Below, one piece after another: positions 1 to 11,700 of a DNA stretch of 64,000 nt. Positions within the stretch are counted from its first letter, which is position 1. Each line of letters starts with the position of its first letter. The translations under genes were made by a program, and so were the position numbers. This stretch comes from Trachythela sp. YZ-2020 (taxonomy: Eukaryota > Cnidaria > Anthozoa > Malacalcyonacea > Clavulariidae), in assembly GCA_016169945.1 (NCBI GenBank), contig JADLSH010000355.1:3963501-4027500 (forward strand), read 5' to 3'. Below the pieces are notes generated by a model. The model saw only the letters and a program-made list of their open reading frames with translations. It was not told the DNA's origin and ran no database searches.

Positions 1-639
1 TGAAGTGATATTTGTGTAGTTCAAATGTTAGCTAGAAGCGGCTGAACAGTGTCCCTGTCATATCCGATCACATGCATGACTATTCAGGCTTTTATTAATT
101 CTCTAGTTTTTCTCTATAATTTTGATATGAAAGCTTGTAAGTTTTTATAAAAATCGGAAAAGTTGGTCATAATGATATGGTACCCCCCTAATCGTGATTC
201 GTTCGTCACGCCCCTGAATACTTTCACAAATATATGCAAGCTTTAACACTCACCTTTTGAAATATTGGGTATCCGTTAGCATAGTATTCTTGTCATTTTT
301 GTAAAAAATTGAGCACTTTAAACATAAACTAAAAAAACACAATAAAACTTTTCAATTTGTATTTTCAAATTTCAAAATGAAGTGCCTATAAATAAGGACG
401 TCCCAGGTATATTTTAAAGGGGAAAAATCCCGTGGTTTATTGAACTATTGGATTTACAGAGTTTTTTCATGGATCATCGGACTCCCTGTATTGCATCAAC
501 AGCGTTTTTACATGGTTTATTGGGCCTTCTTTATTGTATTAACATACATCAAGGTTTTCCATGTTGTTTTTTTAAACTGCTTTTCCATAATATTTGCATT
601 ATTACGTTATTTTACTGTCATAATATTTCAACAGGGAGC
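1..639. other. Flank without recognisable gene
   Basis: AT-rich sequence. The short open frames here (near 440-700) have no recognisable domain and overlap one another, so I read them as chance. Confidence 0.5.
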
Positions 640-803
640 CTAAAGGCTCTTTTCCACTCATCGCAAAACCAACTCGCAAACTCGCTGCGAGTTCTTGCAT
701 GTAATTAAAATAAACTGTCGAGCATTGTGATTGGATGAAAGTACTCGCAGCGAGCTTACGAGTTGGTTTTTGCGACGAGTGCGATGCGATTTTCAGTAGG
801 ACC
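640..803. repeat. Palindromic MITE-like element
   Basis: Two arms pair as an imperfect hairpin: about 656-690 (contains CAAAACCAACTCG and CTCGCTGCGAGT) with about 742-784 (contains ACTCGCAGCGAG and CGAGTTGGTTTTTGCG). The short loop and lack of coding capacity suggest a non-autonomous DNA transposon (MITE). No target-site duplication was confirmed. Confidence 0.6.
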
Positions 804-1043
804 CTCTCTTCTTACTATTTTAACCATGCCGAATTTCAAATGATGATGAGGTATATATAATGTATAATAATAATGTATGCATGGATATGCAAATGAAAGC
901 ATGGCATTTAATACAAACATTGACGTCGCGTGTATGGAAGCAGTGTTTTATTGTTTCAGCACTGCGTATGTGCAAATGAAACCACATCTATTTAGCAGTT
1001 GTTTTCCGGTCAAACTGAGGTATTTAAGTATTTCAGAACAAAA

Positions 1044-2294
1044 ATGGCAACGTTTACATCATATCTTCGGGAAGTGGAACTCGATGATCCAACAGAAACG
1101 GATTATTTGGATGTACCAGGAGACGATGACGAAGTAAACATAGGCTTAGTTGGTAAAGCTGGAAGCGGAAAATCAAGCTTTGTCAACGCCATAATGAGGT
1201 ATACAAGCAATATCATTCTGCATTCTTTGTTCCGAGCTACTTTCTGTAGCGAATATGGCTATAATATCAATTGCTGTTTCATTTCCCAGCAAGAAAAGGA
1301 TAAAATAGCTCACGTCTCAAATAAGGCTCGCGGGGATTCGTATACTGAAAATGAAAAGAGTTTTATGTTTTTACGTTGCATGTTCACTACTTTTGTCTGT
1401 TAGTGTTAAGTAATGATTTTGAATTCATTTTGCTCTTATTGCCTCTTCTTGCATGTATATTTCCGATTTCATTACTCGTTCTATATCTTAAGTAGTACCA
1501 ATTGTAAATATCTTTCGGTTTGTCTTGAAATATACCCAAGCGTGACGAATTAGACGAAGTCAAGACCAACGGCAAAGTCCAGAACGAGTTTCAATTAAGA
1601 CAACATATTATTAAGTTAACATTATAACATGGAATAAGATAGTCCAGGAGGGCTAGGTCTTAATTAATTTCGTGTGCAGCGTTATGGCGCTTGGAAAATT
1701 CCTCCAAAGCCCAGTTTCAAAACTCACAAACATTAACCAAGCTTGTCCTATATATGAATTTTCGACCTTAGTTGCGTAGATTGTTTATATACTATGCTGC
1801 ACATGGTGCATTTTCATGCGCCTTTGTGTGGTAATGTTGGGGGAAACAATTTAATTTGGCATTTACATATTGCACAAGGTTTTACACTAATCATGGTTAA
1901 AATAGGATATAGAATATAAAATAGGATATAAAGACCCCATATCATTATCCGAATATATAAAAAGTTGATGATTCCGTCAGATGACGTTTACCTCGTATTT
2001 TCAAATATCATAAAAGTGGGAGCGAAATCGGCCACGCAACTTTTAAGGCTTTACATCCGTGGTTATAATCTCCGGTTTCTGGCGATGAATATATAGAGAT
2101 TCTGCACGAATGTAAAGCCTCTAAAGAACTTGTAATTTTCAGTTAGCACATATTATAAATTATGTAATTTGATCTTGTACATATAGCTGTGTGTATTTCA
2201 GTAGCGTCATTACTGATGATGACTGCAAGATAGTCGAAACGTCGAATAAAAATGTTAACCGTTTTCGGAGTGTCCATAGTTTTGTATTTTATAT

Positions 2295-2325
<31 letters not shown>

Positions 2326-5300
2326 TTAAGCTTTGCCAAATATACACGTATAGTTACATCTTATATTACATCATGATTTAGACAAACAATACACACCAAA
2401 CTCAAATGGCAGGGTATACGCTACAGCTTTCGCCAATTACAGCGGCCCTTTAGTCTTTACATTTACAACACAAACATACAATATTCAATTAAAAACAACA
2501 TGACTTGGATGAAGACAAGGTACGAGACTTATTACACGACAGACATATTGACTTCCATGTTCGTGGATTCTCGGAATCGTAAACGTTTGTTAAAGCTGAA
2601 CTATAATACTCGTAAAGTCCGTTTTTAAATGCATTGAAAGTGGCGTCTTTGTTCGTCAAGTTTTTTGGCAATATATTCCACACTCTCGTTGATCTTGTCA
2701 GAAAGGACTTCTGGAATGTCACAGTCTTGCATTTTGTTGTTGTAAACAGCATGCAGTCAGGATCGGCTGATCTTGTAATCCTCTCCGGGTTCTGTTGTGT
2801 TGGCAGTAACTCTGCGTTGATGTCTATCAACCCATGAATACATTTGAACAGGAAAATCAAATCTAGAAATTCATGCCAATAGCACAGAGGAATGATATCT
2901 AACGCCACGAGTCTCTCGCTGTAACTGATGTCGCAGAAAAGGGCAGATCTAAGATGAACTTAGTTGCGCGTCTTTGGACTCTTTCTGTTCGTTTGATCAA
3001 GTTTACTAATTGTGGAGCCCAGACTTGAGAACTGTAGCATAGTTGGGAACGGACTAGAGTCAAATACAGAGTGCGACGGACTGAGACAGATTTTATGTCC
3101 AGTGTTGATCTTCTTATATATCCTAGCATTCTGGTGGCTTGTGCGCATTGAGACTCGACATGTTTAGACCAGGTCAGATTTGATGAAGTCCACACTCCCA
3201 GATCACGCTCGTAGTCGGTACTTTCCAAGACAGTATCGTGCAGCTTATACGGGTATTCAATTTCGTTGTGCTTCCTGCTTATTGTTAAAACCTTGCATTT
3301 ATCAGCGTTGAGTTCTAGCTTGGCGTTGTTGGAGCACAGTTCAAAGTTTGCGAGATCTTCTTGTAGCAATGATGCGTCAGATATTGAACTTATAGTTCTA
3401 AAGATTTTTGTATCGTCGGCAAAGGTTGCGATTTTTAATTATGAACTGCTTGCGATAGATGATTTTCGTACAACAGAAATAACAGTGGACCAAGAATTGA
3501 GCCTTGTGGTACTCCTGATGTAACTTTTAACGGTCTTGACGTCGCTCCAAGAACCGTTGTCTGTTGGTAACGATCACTTAGATATGAAGAAAACCAATTC
3601 AGAATGTTCCCTCTAAACCCAAATTCGCGAAGTCGATTTAGTAGCTGAGCGTGACTTACTTTATCGAACGCTTTCGACATGTCCAAATACAGTACATCTA
3701 TTTGCTCACCGTTGTCCAATTTACGACCTATTTGTTCAAATACCTCAACAAGTTGTGTAACGCATGATTTTCCTGGCACAAATCCATGTTGACAAGCGTT
3801 CAGTTGTTGGAACACATGATATTTAATGTTGTTGAAGACACAGCGTTCAAGGACTTTGGAGATGAGGGAAAGCAACGAAATTGGCCGATAATTTTCTACA
3901 TACGCCTTTACACCCTTTTTATGGACAGGCACCACATTAGCTAGTTTCCAGTCGTCTGGAAGTATACCACATCGTAAAGATTTGTTGAAGAGTGCGCAAA
4001 GCGACGGAGCAATTAGAAATGCAGTTTCTGACAATAAACGAGCAGGAATTCCATCGGGCCTTAATTGAGCTTTGTTGTTATCTAAGTTCATCAAGACCGA
4101 TATCACTTCATCGTTGGTTAGTGTTATGTCTTCCAATGTAATGTCAGATTCCAGATTTTCTTCATGTTGACGATCAGTAGCGGAGTCAGATGTAAAGATC
4201 GAGACGAAATATTTGTTAAACAAATTTGCGATTTCAACGTTGTTGTCTGCATTCATTCTATCACTGTCACTCACTTTCATCGAAACGTTCTCTGGGATGT
4301 TGGAGACTCTGGTTTTTATCTTAAAGAATGACCAGAAACGTTTCGGATTATGTCCACGAGACGTGCAAATTGAATTTAAATATTCCAAGCGACTTTCACG
4401 CAACATGCGCTTAATTTTAGCTCGAAGCTCTCGGAACTTTTCTTTAAGGTATTCACTGGGTGAACAGGATTTCTTTATTCTCATTCTGATGGAATTTTTC
4501 TTCTTAATGAGATGAAGTATCGCACTGTTCATCCACGGCAGATAGTTTCGACCTCGAATTTTTTTTATGGGAACAAAATCCGATATCGCAGCGAGAAAAG
4601 TATTTTTCCAGTTGGACCAGTCTTGGTTTATATCACCGTCCTCTGATATACTGTCTGCGAGTTTGAGCGATTGAAGATGTACTCGTAGACCATCAAAATC
4701 AGCTCGACGGTAGTCAAACACAGTTCTCTTTATCTTTGGTATAGGATTGCACGATAAAAAAAGATCGAAAATGATGGCGCTGTGATCGGTAAACATTCCA
4801 GAATAGTTTGGATTTAAAATTTCTTGAATTTTGATACGGTCAGGAATACTAGTTATAACGAGATCAAGAATGTTTTTTCCTCTTGTCGGACTTGTGTTCA
4901 CTTGTTCTAAGAAAAAGTCATTTAGTATTTTAACAAACGCCGTCTCATTCCCGCCAATTGTGTTTTCCCGCAAATTCCAGCACGCGCGCGGTAAATTGAA
5001 ATCGCCAGCAAGAACAATTTTTGAATGACGAGTGCAAACATCTTGGAGAAAGTTTTCGAATTTATCCATCCAAGCTTTATCCGAGTCTGGCGGACGATAA
5101 CACGAACAAAAAAGTATTTTCATGTTTGTTGAAGTTGTTATTTCAGCCACAGCAATCTCTAAATCGTGATTATGTTCAATTTCCTGCACAGACTTGAATA
5201 AAGCAGTCTTAAATCCCAATAATACACCACCACCGCGGGTTTTGCGATCATTTCTTACAATAGTATAACCTGAATGTAAAATTTCAGCGTTGTAAACATT

Positions 5301-6769
5301 TGTAGAAAGCCAAGTCTCGTTAGCACAAACAATGTCAATGTCTTCCGAGTATACTAAGTTCTGAAATCGTTCAAGATTACTTTCTGTCTCGTTGTTTGTA
5401 TTTCTCTTCAAACTCATCAAGCTTCGCGCATTAAGTGCAATACATTTTACCGATCGATGCGTGTCTTCTTCGTGTTTAGGTCCTGGATTAATCTCAACAT
5501 CACCAGATAGTTTAATAAGAACTATTGAATATGACGCGTAGAGGAGAAGACGCAATCCCAAAATCACTTTTAATGTGTTCGCCAACGGTCGTTGTTTTAA
5601 AGTTCGTCGACGTTTGATGCTCTTGTTAAAGTTTTTGGCTTTAGTAACTTCTGTACTCACATATAACTTTTGCCAACTGGACACAATTGCAGTTCTGTGA
5701 GTTTTAGGATGAAACACTCCACAACATACAATGTATATGTACATTAAAAGTACTAATTTCCGGGAGCCGCAAAATTTCCGGCTGATCGCCATGATGGCGC
5801 GTGCTATTTACAAACGCCAGGATAAGAATCGTATACAACTAATCGATAAATATTGAACAGGCAGTCTAGCGGAGTATGGATAATTTAAAAAGCCCAAGGT
5901 GATCCTCTCTCTTAAAATTGACCAATCATTTGAATATAAAGTCGGCACTTAAATATAATGCGATAAACAATGATGTGATTTAAGATCAACCTGATGTGAG
6001 CGTGCTAAGATCGCACTCACCAGAATGCGATTCGTGCTGAAATCGCACTGCTAAGAGCCGATAGGAGTGTCACCACTGATTTCAATATGAATTAAAATAA
6101 CCGTGCAATTTGAAAAATAATTAAGCATCACTTGAACTTGTGACCGAAACCAAGCTACCATTTATACAAAATAAAATTGTTTTAATAGATTTGAAGACAG
6201 TGACGAGATGGCGGCGACAACAGATGTTACGAACACGACAACCGAATCCAAATGCTTCCCTCATCCCAGCAACCTTAACATCAGACTATGGAATCTACCT
6301 GGTCTTAACACGCCAACATATCCCAATGCCAAAATCTACTGCGAGAAAGTCAACCTTAAACAGTATGACGCATTCCTTCTATTTACCAGTGGAAGAATTA
6401 CCAAAAACGATCTGGTCCTCGCAAAACTACTTGAATCCATGAAGAAGGCATTCTTCTTGATACGGACCAAAATTGACATGGATCTCTCTAATGAAAGCAA
6501 AAAGAAAAAGTTTAATGAAGAAGAGGTGCGGAACAAAATTAGAAAAAATATTCAGGAAAGTGTAAAAGACCTGCATTGCAGTGGGGAAGAGATTTTTCTC
6601 ATAAGTAATTTTGAACCGGACAAGTGGGATTTTCTTCGTCTGAATGAGGCAGTGTTGTCTCAGTTGTCTTCTCTTCAAGCTTCCGTAGGGTGCTTACCAA
6701 TACCATCAATTACAAGGCAACTCTCTTCTATGTTCGTGGAGACCAAAAAGCGTGTGAATATAAACAAAG
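1044..6769 (+). CDS. IRG-like GTPase gene 1 (two exons seen, no C-terminal exon)
   Basis: Two exons of an immunity-related GTPase fit together. Exon 1 is 1044-1198: its ATG follows a possible acceptor (TATTTCAG), an acidic N-terminus of about 30 residues comes next, then the P-loop GKAGSGKSS, and it ends at AG|GTATAC in phase 2. Exon 2 is 6201-6769, after the acceptor GAAGACAG, and ends at AAAG|GTAAT in phase 1. It carries the G-domain core with FLLFTSGRIT, the G4 motif RTKID and FLISNFEPDKWDF. The G3 motif reads NLPG where the siblings have DLPG or DTPG, so the Asp expected to act through Mg2+ is Asn. No helical C-terminal exon was found before the next gene's P-loop exon at 8707. The roughly 5-kb intron holds a full-length-sized LINE. 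The N-terminus (MAT) lacks a myristoylation signal. It is either a divergent member or a decaying one. Exon lengths 155 and 569 nt keep frame. Confidence 0.65.
2489..3423 (-). pseudogene. LINE reverse transcriptase C-terminal part (frameshifted)
   Basis: Continuation of the RT after the frameshift: the FADD box at 3412-3423, then a segment with NADKCKVLTISRK, RDLGVW and LVRSQLCYSSQVWAPQ, down to 2899. A second single-base shift near 2900-2930 moves the frame to the terminal segment (2489-2908), with LCYWHEFLDL and WNILPKNLTNKD typical of CR1-like C-termini. Together with 3435-5792 it accounts for the whole LINE protein. Confidence 0.8.
3435..5792 (-). CDS. LINE endonuclease-reverse transcriptase ORF with N-terminal 2A-like motif (broken)
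   Basis: Open frame of 785 residues. Residues 1-97 form a basic leader with a hydrophobic stretch (about 74-94). A 2A-like motif DVEINPGP follows at 98-105. The EEP endonuclease occupies about 110-345, with NETW near 158, GDFN near 263 and TDHSA near 335. The reverse transcriptase runs from about 560 with DGIPARLL, YRPISLL, DMSKAFDKV and GVPQGSILGP. The frame stops at residue 785, just upstream of the catalytic FADD box, which sits in another frame at 3412-3423. In the family the protein nicks target DNA and primes reverse transcription there. The start codon context GCCATCATGG is favourable. The single-base break means no complete RT from this copy. Confidence 0.85.
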   Translation of the reverse strand: MAISRKFCGSRKLVLLMYIYIVCCGVFHPKTHRTAIVSSWQKLYVSTEVTKAKNFNKSIKRRRTLKQRPLANTLKVILGLRLLLYASYSIVLIKLSGDVEINPGPKHEEDTHRSVKCIALNARSLMSLKRNTNNETESNLERFQNLVYSEDIDIVCANETWLSTNVYNAEILHSGYTIVRNDRKTRGGGVLLGFKTALFKSVQEIEHNHDLEIAVAEITTSTNMKILFCSCYRPPDSDKAWMDKFENFLQDVCTRHSKIVLAGDFNLPRACWNLRENTIGGNETAFVKILNDFFLEQVNTSPTRGKNILDLVITSIPDRIKIQEILNPNYSGMFTDHSAIIFDLFLSCNPIPKIKRTVFDYRRADFDGLRVHLQSLKLADSISEDGDINQDWSNWKNTFLAAISDFVPIKKIRGRNYLPWMNSAILHLIKKKNSIRMRIKKSCSPSEYLKEKFRELRAKIKRMLRESRLEYLNSICTSRGHNPKRFWSFFKIKTRVSNIPENVSMKVSDSDRMNADNNVEIANLFNKYFVSIFTSDSATDRQHEENLESDITLEDITLTNDEVISVLMNLDNNKAQLRPDGIPARLLSETAFLIAPSLCALFNKSLRCGILPDDWKLANVVPVHKKGVKAYVENYRPISLLSLISKVLERCVFNNIKYHVFQQLNACQHGFVPGKSCVTQLVEVFEQIGRKLDNGEQIDVLYLDMSKAFDKVSHAQLLNRLREFGFRGNILNWFSSYLSDRYQQTTVLGATSRPLKVTSGVPQGSILGPLLFLLYENHLSQAVHN
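5478..5501 (-). other. 2A-like ribosome-skipping motif
   Basis: Encodes DVEINPGP, matching the D(V/I)ExNPGP consensus of 2A peptides, at which the ribosome skips the final Gly-Pro bond. Similar motifs are known at the N-terminus of some CR1-clade elements in invertebrates. It follows a hydrophobic, signal-sequence-like stretch. Cleavage activity is inferred. Confidence 0.75.
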
Positions 6770-7774
6770 GTAATTTATACATTTTAAAGTCACTTGGTTG
6801 AATTCTGCAGGGTGTATAAAATTGGCGTCCATGTTCTATGTGATATAAACCAGTTGCTTTTGTGTAAATATTTTATGAATGAGGTTGAAGTTTGTGTTAT
6901 CTGTCGAAGCTGAAAGCTAAGACGGACAACATAAACGGAGGGCTTGATAAAAAATATCCGCACCTTTAATAAATTCTTCAAAATAATGATGAGTTCTTGC
7001 CATTTGCAGGAAATGTGTGCTCTTTTGTTTCAAATATACTTCAAAAACTCATTATTATTCATTAGACAAATAAGCCGATCGCCTTTCTTCATTTATTCAC
7101 GTGTATGCGTTTTATACGTGGTAAAATCTTTCATTTTAAAAGCCAGGGGAGGGTATTTGAATTCTGTCTCAGGGGAAATATGGGGTTATTCAATGAAACA
7201 ATGAAAATGCTAATTAACGTGAACTTTTATATACAATTTCACGTCAATTAAAAATTCAAAAAATCTAATCGACTTTGGACACCACAACGTAAATATATAA
7301 GTACACATATATATCTTTTAATCTAATAATTATACTTAACATTTTAACTTAATTAGTCTTATATCTAATAATTTTAAGCTTTCCATGTAATTCAGTTGTT
7401 AAACTGCAATATAGTTTTATTAAACAGATTGATTGAAATAAATATATAGCACTGTAGTATCGTTTATTAACACACAACATTAATCATCACACTTACCTCA
7501 GTATATCTTGTAAACAAAATTAAGTACTATATAGCAGCTTATAACCCACTAAATATCAGTACATTTTCCCAAAGTAAACCGAACATTGGTCGTGCAAATT
7601 TACCATTTCTTGCCTTGGCAAATTAATGTAGATAATCATTTAATGCAATATTATACTACATGCATGCATACAAGTTCTAAACTAGCTACAAAGTTAAAAT
7701 ATAATCAATACATAACACGAACGAAAAAGCCGATATTTACCTCGTCTCATTCTTATCCCAAATTGACACTGGTA
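6770..7774. other. AT-rich stretch without recognised gene
   Basis: Downstream of IRG gene 1 exon 2. I looked for a helical C-terminal exon in the expected phase and saw none. Short open frames here show no domain. Confidence 0.45.
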
Positions 7775-8110
7775 CTTCACATTCTTCTTGCAAATGTCGA
7801 TTTAAACCACAGGCAATAGCATACAAGGTTCTCGCAGGGTATCGTTCACCATTTGGTTTACATACTTCCTCGATAAACTTTGCTAACCTGAAATTCAGTG
7901 TTTTTCAAGCCCAAATTCTGCACTTTATTGCAATCAAATGCAAAAGAGCACTGTTCTAATTTGGCATCTTGATTCTGTCTTGCCATTTGCCATTCATGAA
8001 ATATTTTTAACGCCCATTTCGTGGAGTGCCAAGTTGGTTTAGGGATAGTGCTATCCAGCAGCTCTTTCTCATCTTCTACGCCTTTTGGTTTTCGAAATCC
8101 GATAAAACAC
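7775..8110 (-). pseudogene. Fragment of Crypton-derived DUF3504 / ZMYM-QRICH1-like protein
   Basis: Minus-strand conceptual translation gives a segment with STIPKPTWHSTKWALKIF and WQMARQNQD. After a frame change it gives FIEEVCKPNGERYPARTLY and IACGLNRHLQEEC. This pattern, F.xEVxKxNGExYPPxTLYxI.CGLxRxL, is the hallmark N-terminal part of DUF3504 proteins, which derive from Crypton tyrosine-recombinase transposons. At least one frameshift and no flanking domain mark it as a fragment. Recognised from motif memory; a profile search would settle it. Confidence 0.6.
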
Positions 8111-8550
8111 TCCTTCTCGTGTTTTAAATAGTACTTAAAAATATTTCAAATTTTTTCGTCGCTGTTTTGGTTTTTGTTTAGTCTTTATTTAGTCTTCCCC
8201 TAAATCTGCGAACGGTCGAAGGGTACGACATGTTGTTTTTGTTCGTGTTTATCATGACATAAAATGTGCGATACTATTGTTCCATATCCAACGTTTGACG
8301 TCATTTCGTGTGATATATATGATGTTACAACTCCATATTTGGCAGTCATTGGGTTGATTTCACTTATGTCTGTCAGCCAATAAAAAATCATGAATTATTT
8401 TATTAAATAAACAATAATACATCATATCAGCCTGAGGTAAAAAATTAGAGGCTCTCTGATGCGGGTTCTCGCTGTGTTAAAATTTTTCTCAACAATAACC
8501 TCCCGATGCGAAATGTCTGTTTTGCCACAACATAAATGACTGGCGGACGT

Positions 8551-8586
8551 ATTGATTGATTGATAGATGGATGGATGGATGGATGG
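8551..8586. repeat. Microsatellite (GATT)n / (GATG)n
   Basis: Adjacent tetranucleotide runs of ATTG and ATGG units between the DUF3504 fragment and IRG gene 2. Confidence 0.85.
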
Positions 8587-8706
8587 ACGCGTCGTGTAGC
8601 AATTCACGTCGTATAGCAAATCTTGTGTCAAATGCGAATAGTCATGAATTAATCGACGCATTGCAATTGTCTGATCCTACATGATAATATTATTCCTCTT
8701 ATTTAG

Positions 8707-11700
8707 AAACATTGGTTAGCCATTTAAAGAAATATCTCCATGAAGCTAAATGTACTGTTCTAGAATGTGGAATAGAAGGAGCGCAAAAGCTGATGAAAGA
8801 AAGACTAGGACGTTGGAAAGATATTGAAATAAGCCTGGCAATCGTTGGAGACTCTGGTGTTGGCAAATCACGTTTTATCAACTCCATAAGAGGGTATAAA
8901 TAGCGGTTTTGGAAATGATAAACCATTCTGCATGAATTCAGTGGATAACATTATCTTTGTAAGAGATGAATGTGATTGGGTAATATAAGAATGTCCGACG
9001 TTTTCTCCGCCCGAACTTTCACAACAACCAATCAAATCAGTCCACGCATTTCGATTCGTGGAGAATGGTTCATCAGAATGGTAAACTACTTCGTACATTT
9101 TCTCATTCCATGGCGGTAACTCGGTTGTCAGCTGATACAATATTCTCCGAGCCAACGGCGTGCATACCCGGATGCACGAAGCAGAGCATAACGAAGTCAT
9201 TCTGTTTTATGTCATGAACGTTGGGCGTTGAATAGTTTTGTTCCTTATGAACAAATAGCAAGCCGAGAGTGGACTGGTATCTATTAAGGATGCTCCCTAC
9301 AGTAATGCACGAGATGATCGCGGGACGAGAGTCGAAAACGCGTGGCAAGTACGTGGACTTCCCCACGCAAATTCGACGATCAAAACAAAACAAAGATATT
9401 TGGCAGGTTTTTTAAAATAATTTTTACCATTCTGAAAGATTTGTAATGAAAAAACCTTTGACTAATCCTAAGTTTTATGTGACAAAGCATCGGTAACACC
9501 GATGAGTGATTTTAACTGTGATACAAATATTGCTTGGATAAAAAAATCTTGACAGTAATATAAAAGTGAATTTTTCAAAAACATTTTAGACATTTTAGAT
9601 ATAATGTTCACTAAGAGTTTATTATACTATTGTATAAAAACTGTTAAAGGTTATAAAAGTCGTTTAGTGATATTTGCAAGCAAAATACCGACTTGTTCAT
9701 CTTCAGCAAAATTACAAAACTAGGCAAAAATATGTCCAGCTGTACGGCTGTTGAAGCTCGTGAACTGAGTAAATGGCAGGATTCAATTGGTTTCAATCTA
9801 AGATGTTAGACTAAGACTTAGATCGATCTAACCCTTCACAGTATTTCTTGGTTGTCTATGGCTCTTAAATATATTGAATAAACGTCAAAATCAAAAGATA
9901 AAAACAACATTTGCCACTCGTTTTTGCAAGATGAAAGCACAACTTGCGCCCGCGAACTATCATTCACTAGTCAGCGACGCTTTTATATAAGGGAAATTTC
10001 GTGAAGCTGTTGACCCAATTTTTTACCTTTATATGCGTTTTACTCTTTAGTTTCATCGGTAATCTATCTTGGAATTTTTAATTTTGGTAAATTTTATATA
10101 TTTCAATTTTAAAAAAAATCTGTACTGTGAAATCTCGCAATAACATTTTGGCTTTTAAAAAAATTGCACATTACAGAATTTTTTTAAACTTTCACAATAG
10201 TTGCAGCTTTCGCAATAGTTCACATCAATTATGGGCTGATGAGCTGGGGTAATACCTATATTACAAAGCTTAATAAAGTGCGAACATGCCAAAATAAATG
10301 TGTAAAGAATATGTTTTTTGCATCTAAAAAAGAAAGTGCAACATTATACATGAACCTACTCTCGATACTAAAGTTAGACAATGTTTTTAAATTGAAGATA
10401 GCCATGTTTACATATAAAATTATAAATGAAGATAATAATGTCCCAACGATATTTACAAATATTATTTCTACTGCATCTACTCAGCACTCTTACCCTACTA
10501 GATTCGCTAAAAAACAAAATTTTATTAGACCAAAAGCTCGAACAAATTACGGAATCTTTACTTTTCGATTTATATCATCAAAAATTTGGGAAACAATTCC
10601 TTATCATATAAAAAAGTCAAATTCAGTTTCTATTTTTAAGAAAAGGTACAGTCAATTTCTTATTAATTCGCAAACATAAATATTTACACAGTTCTGTTAT
10701 GCCGCCGTCCTGTACTACTTAATAATAATGTGACACATACATGCAGTGATCAACTCGAAAGCATTTTGCTACTTTGATCACTGTACACGTTTGTTTATTA
10801 TAGTAATTTTAATAAGTGGTTTTCTTTGGTAACTGTACTTATTTTGTTGAATGTAATCTTTTTTTTAATACGTGTGAAAATAAATGATTCTGATTCTGAT
10901 TCTGAAGATCATGCTCTATTGATATATGCAATAAAAAAGATAGGTCACCAGATTTGTTTTTAAGATACAGACAATTTTGTGCGGATAATTAGCATGTTAA
11001 ATGATGTCGTCATGTTGCCATGGCAACACTGACATTGTCAAAATCGAGTTCTAAATATTCCATAGCTGTTGAATATTGCTGCCGAGTAGAAAAGAATGCG
11101 CTATCTGCACGAATAGACCTTTATTGTAGAGATGTTAGGAAAGTAGGCCCAACTGTAGGGAGCCACCTTAAGCTCATGATTGGCTAAGATAAATATTTTG
11201 TTTCTCAATGGATACGTCAGAAGTTTAACTGCTGTTTCGCAAAACTTTTTGAAAAGATTTACGCGAAATCAAATTTCGTAATGAAACATGTAAAGGAAAT
11301 GTACATACGACAATCACTGCAACCTATATGTAGGCCTGGCTTTGGCATAATTTAGCTTACACTTATTTGCTGATTAAACTAGTCCGCCTATCACTGAGGC
11401 AACATCCTGACCAAGACTTGTAGTGTAAACACGGATGTAGTCTAATTAATATTTATTCTTCACAGGCTAGTCGATGATCCTGATGATCCAGAGACAGCAA
11501 GAACGGGAGTAACCGAGACAACAATTATTCCAACTGAGTATTCCTATCCATCCAACCCGAAAATCAAACTTTTGGATACACCGGGTATCGGCACACCTAC
11601 TTTTCCTGATCTCAAGACCTACTGCAAAAAAGTAGACATTGGAAAGTACGATACATTCATAATTATGGGCGCTGGGAGATTTACCCAGCACGATGTGGGG

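Larger units (their letters stand above)
2285..5830 (-). mobile_element. CR1/Jockey-type non-LTR retrotransposon, nearly full length
   Basis: Read on the minus strand the element has a start near 5792, an apurinic-like (EEP) endonuclease, a reverse transcriptase, a C-terminal region, and a simple tail of TAAA-type repeats at about 2292-2327. It lies in intron 1 of IRG gene 1 in antisense orientation. Two single-base frameshifts are visible, one just before the FADD box (about 3435) and one near 2900, so this copy looks inactive but young. The CR1 or Jockey assignment rests on domain order and motifs, not on a tree. Confidence 0.85.
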
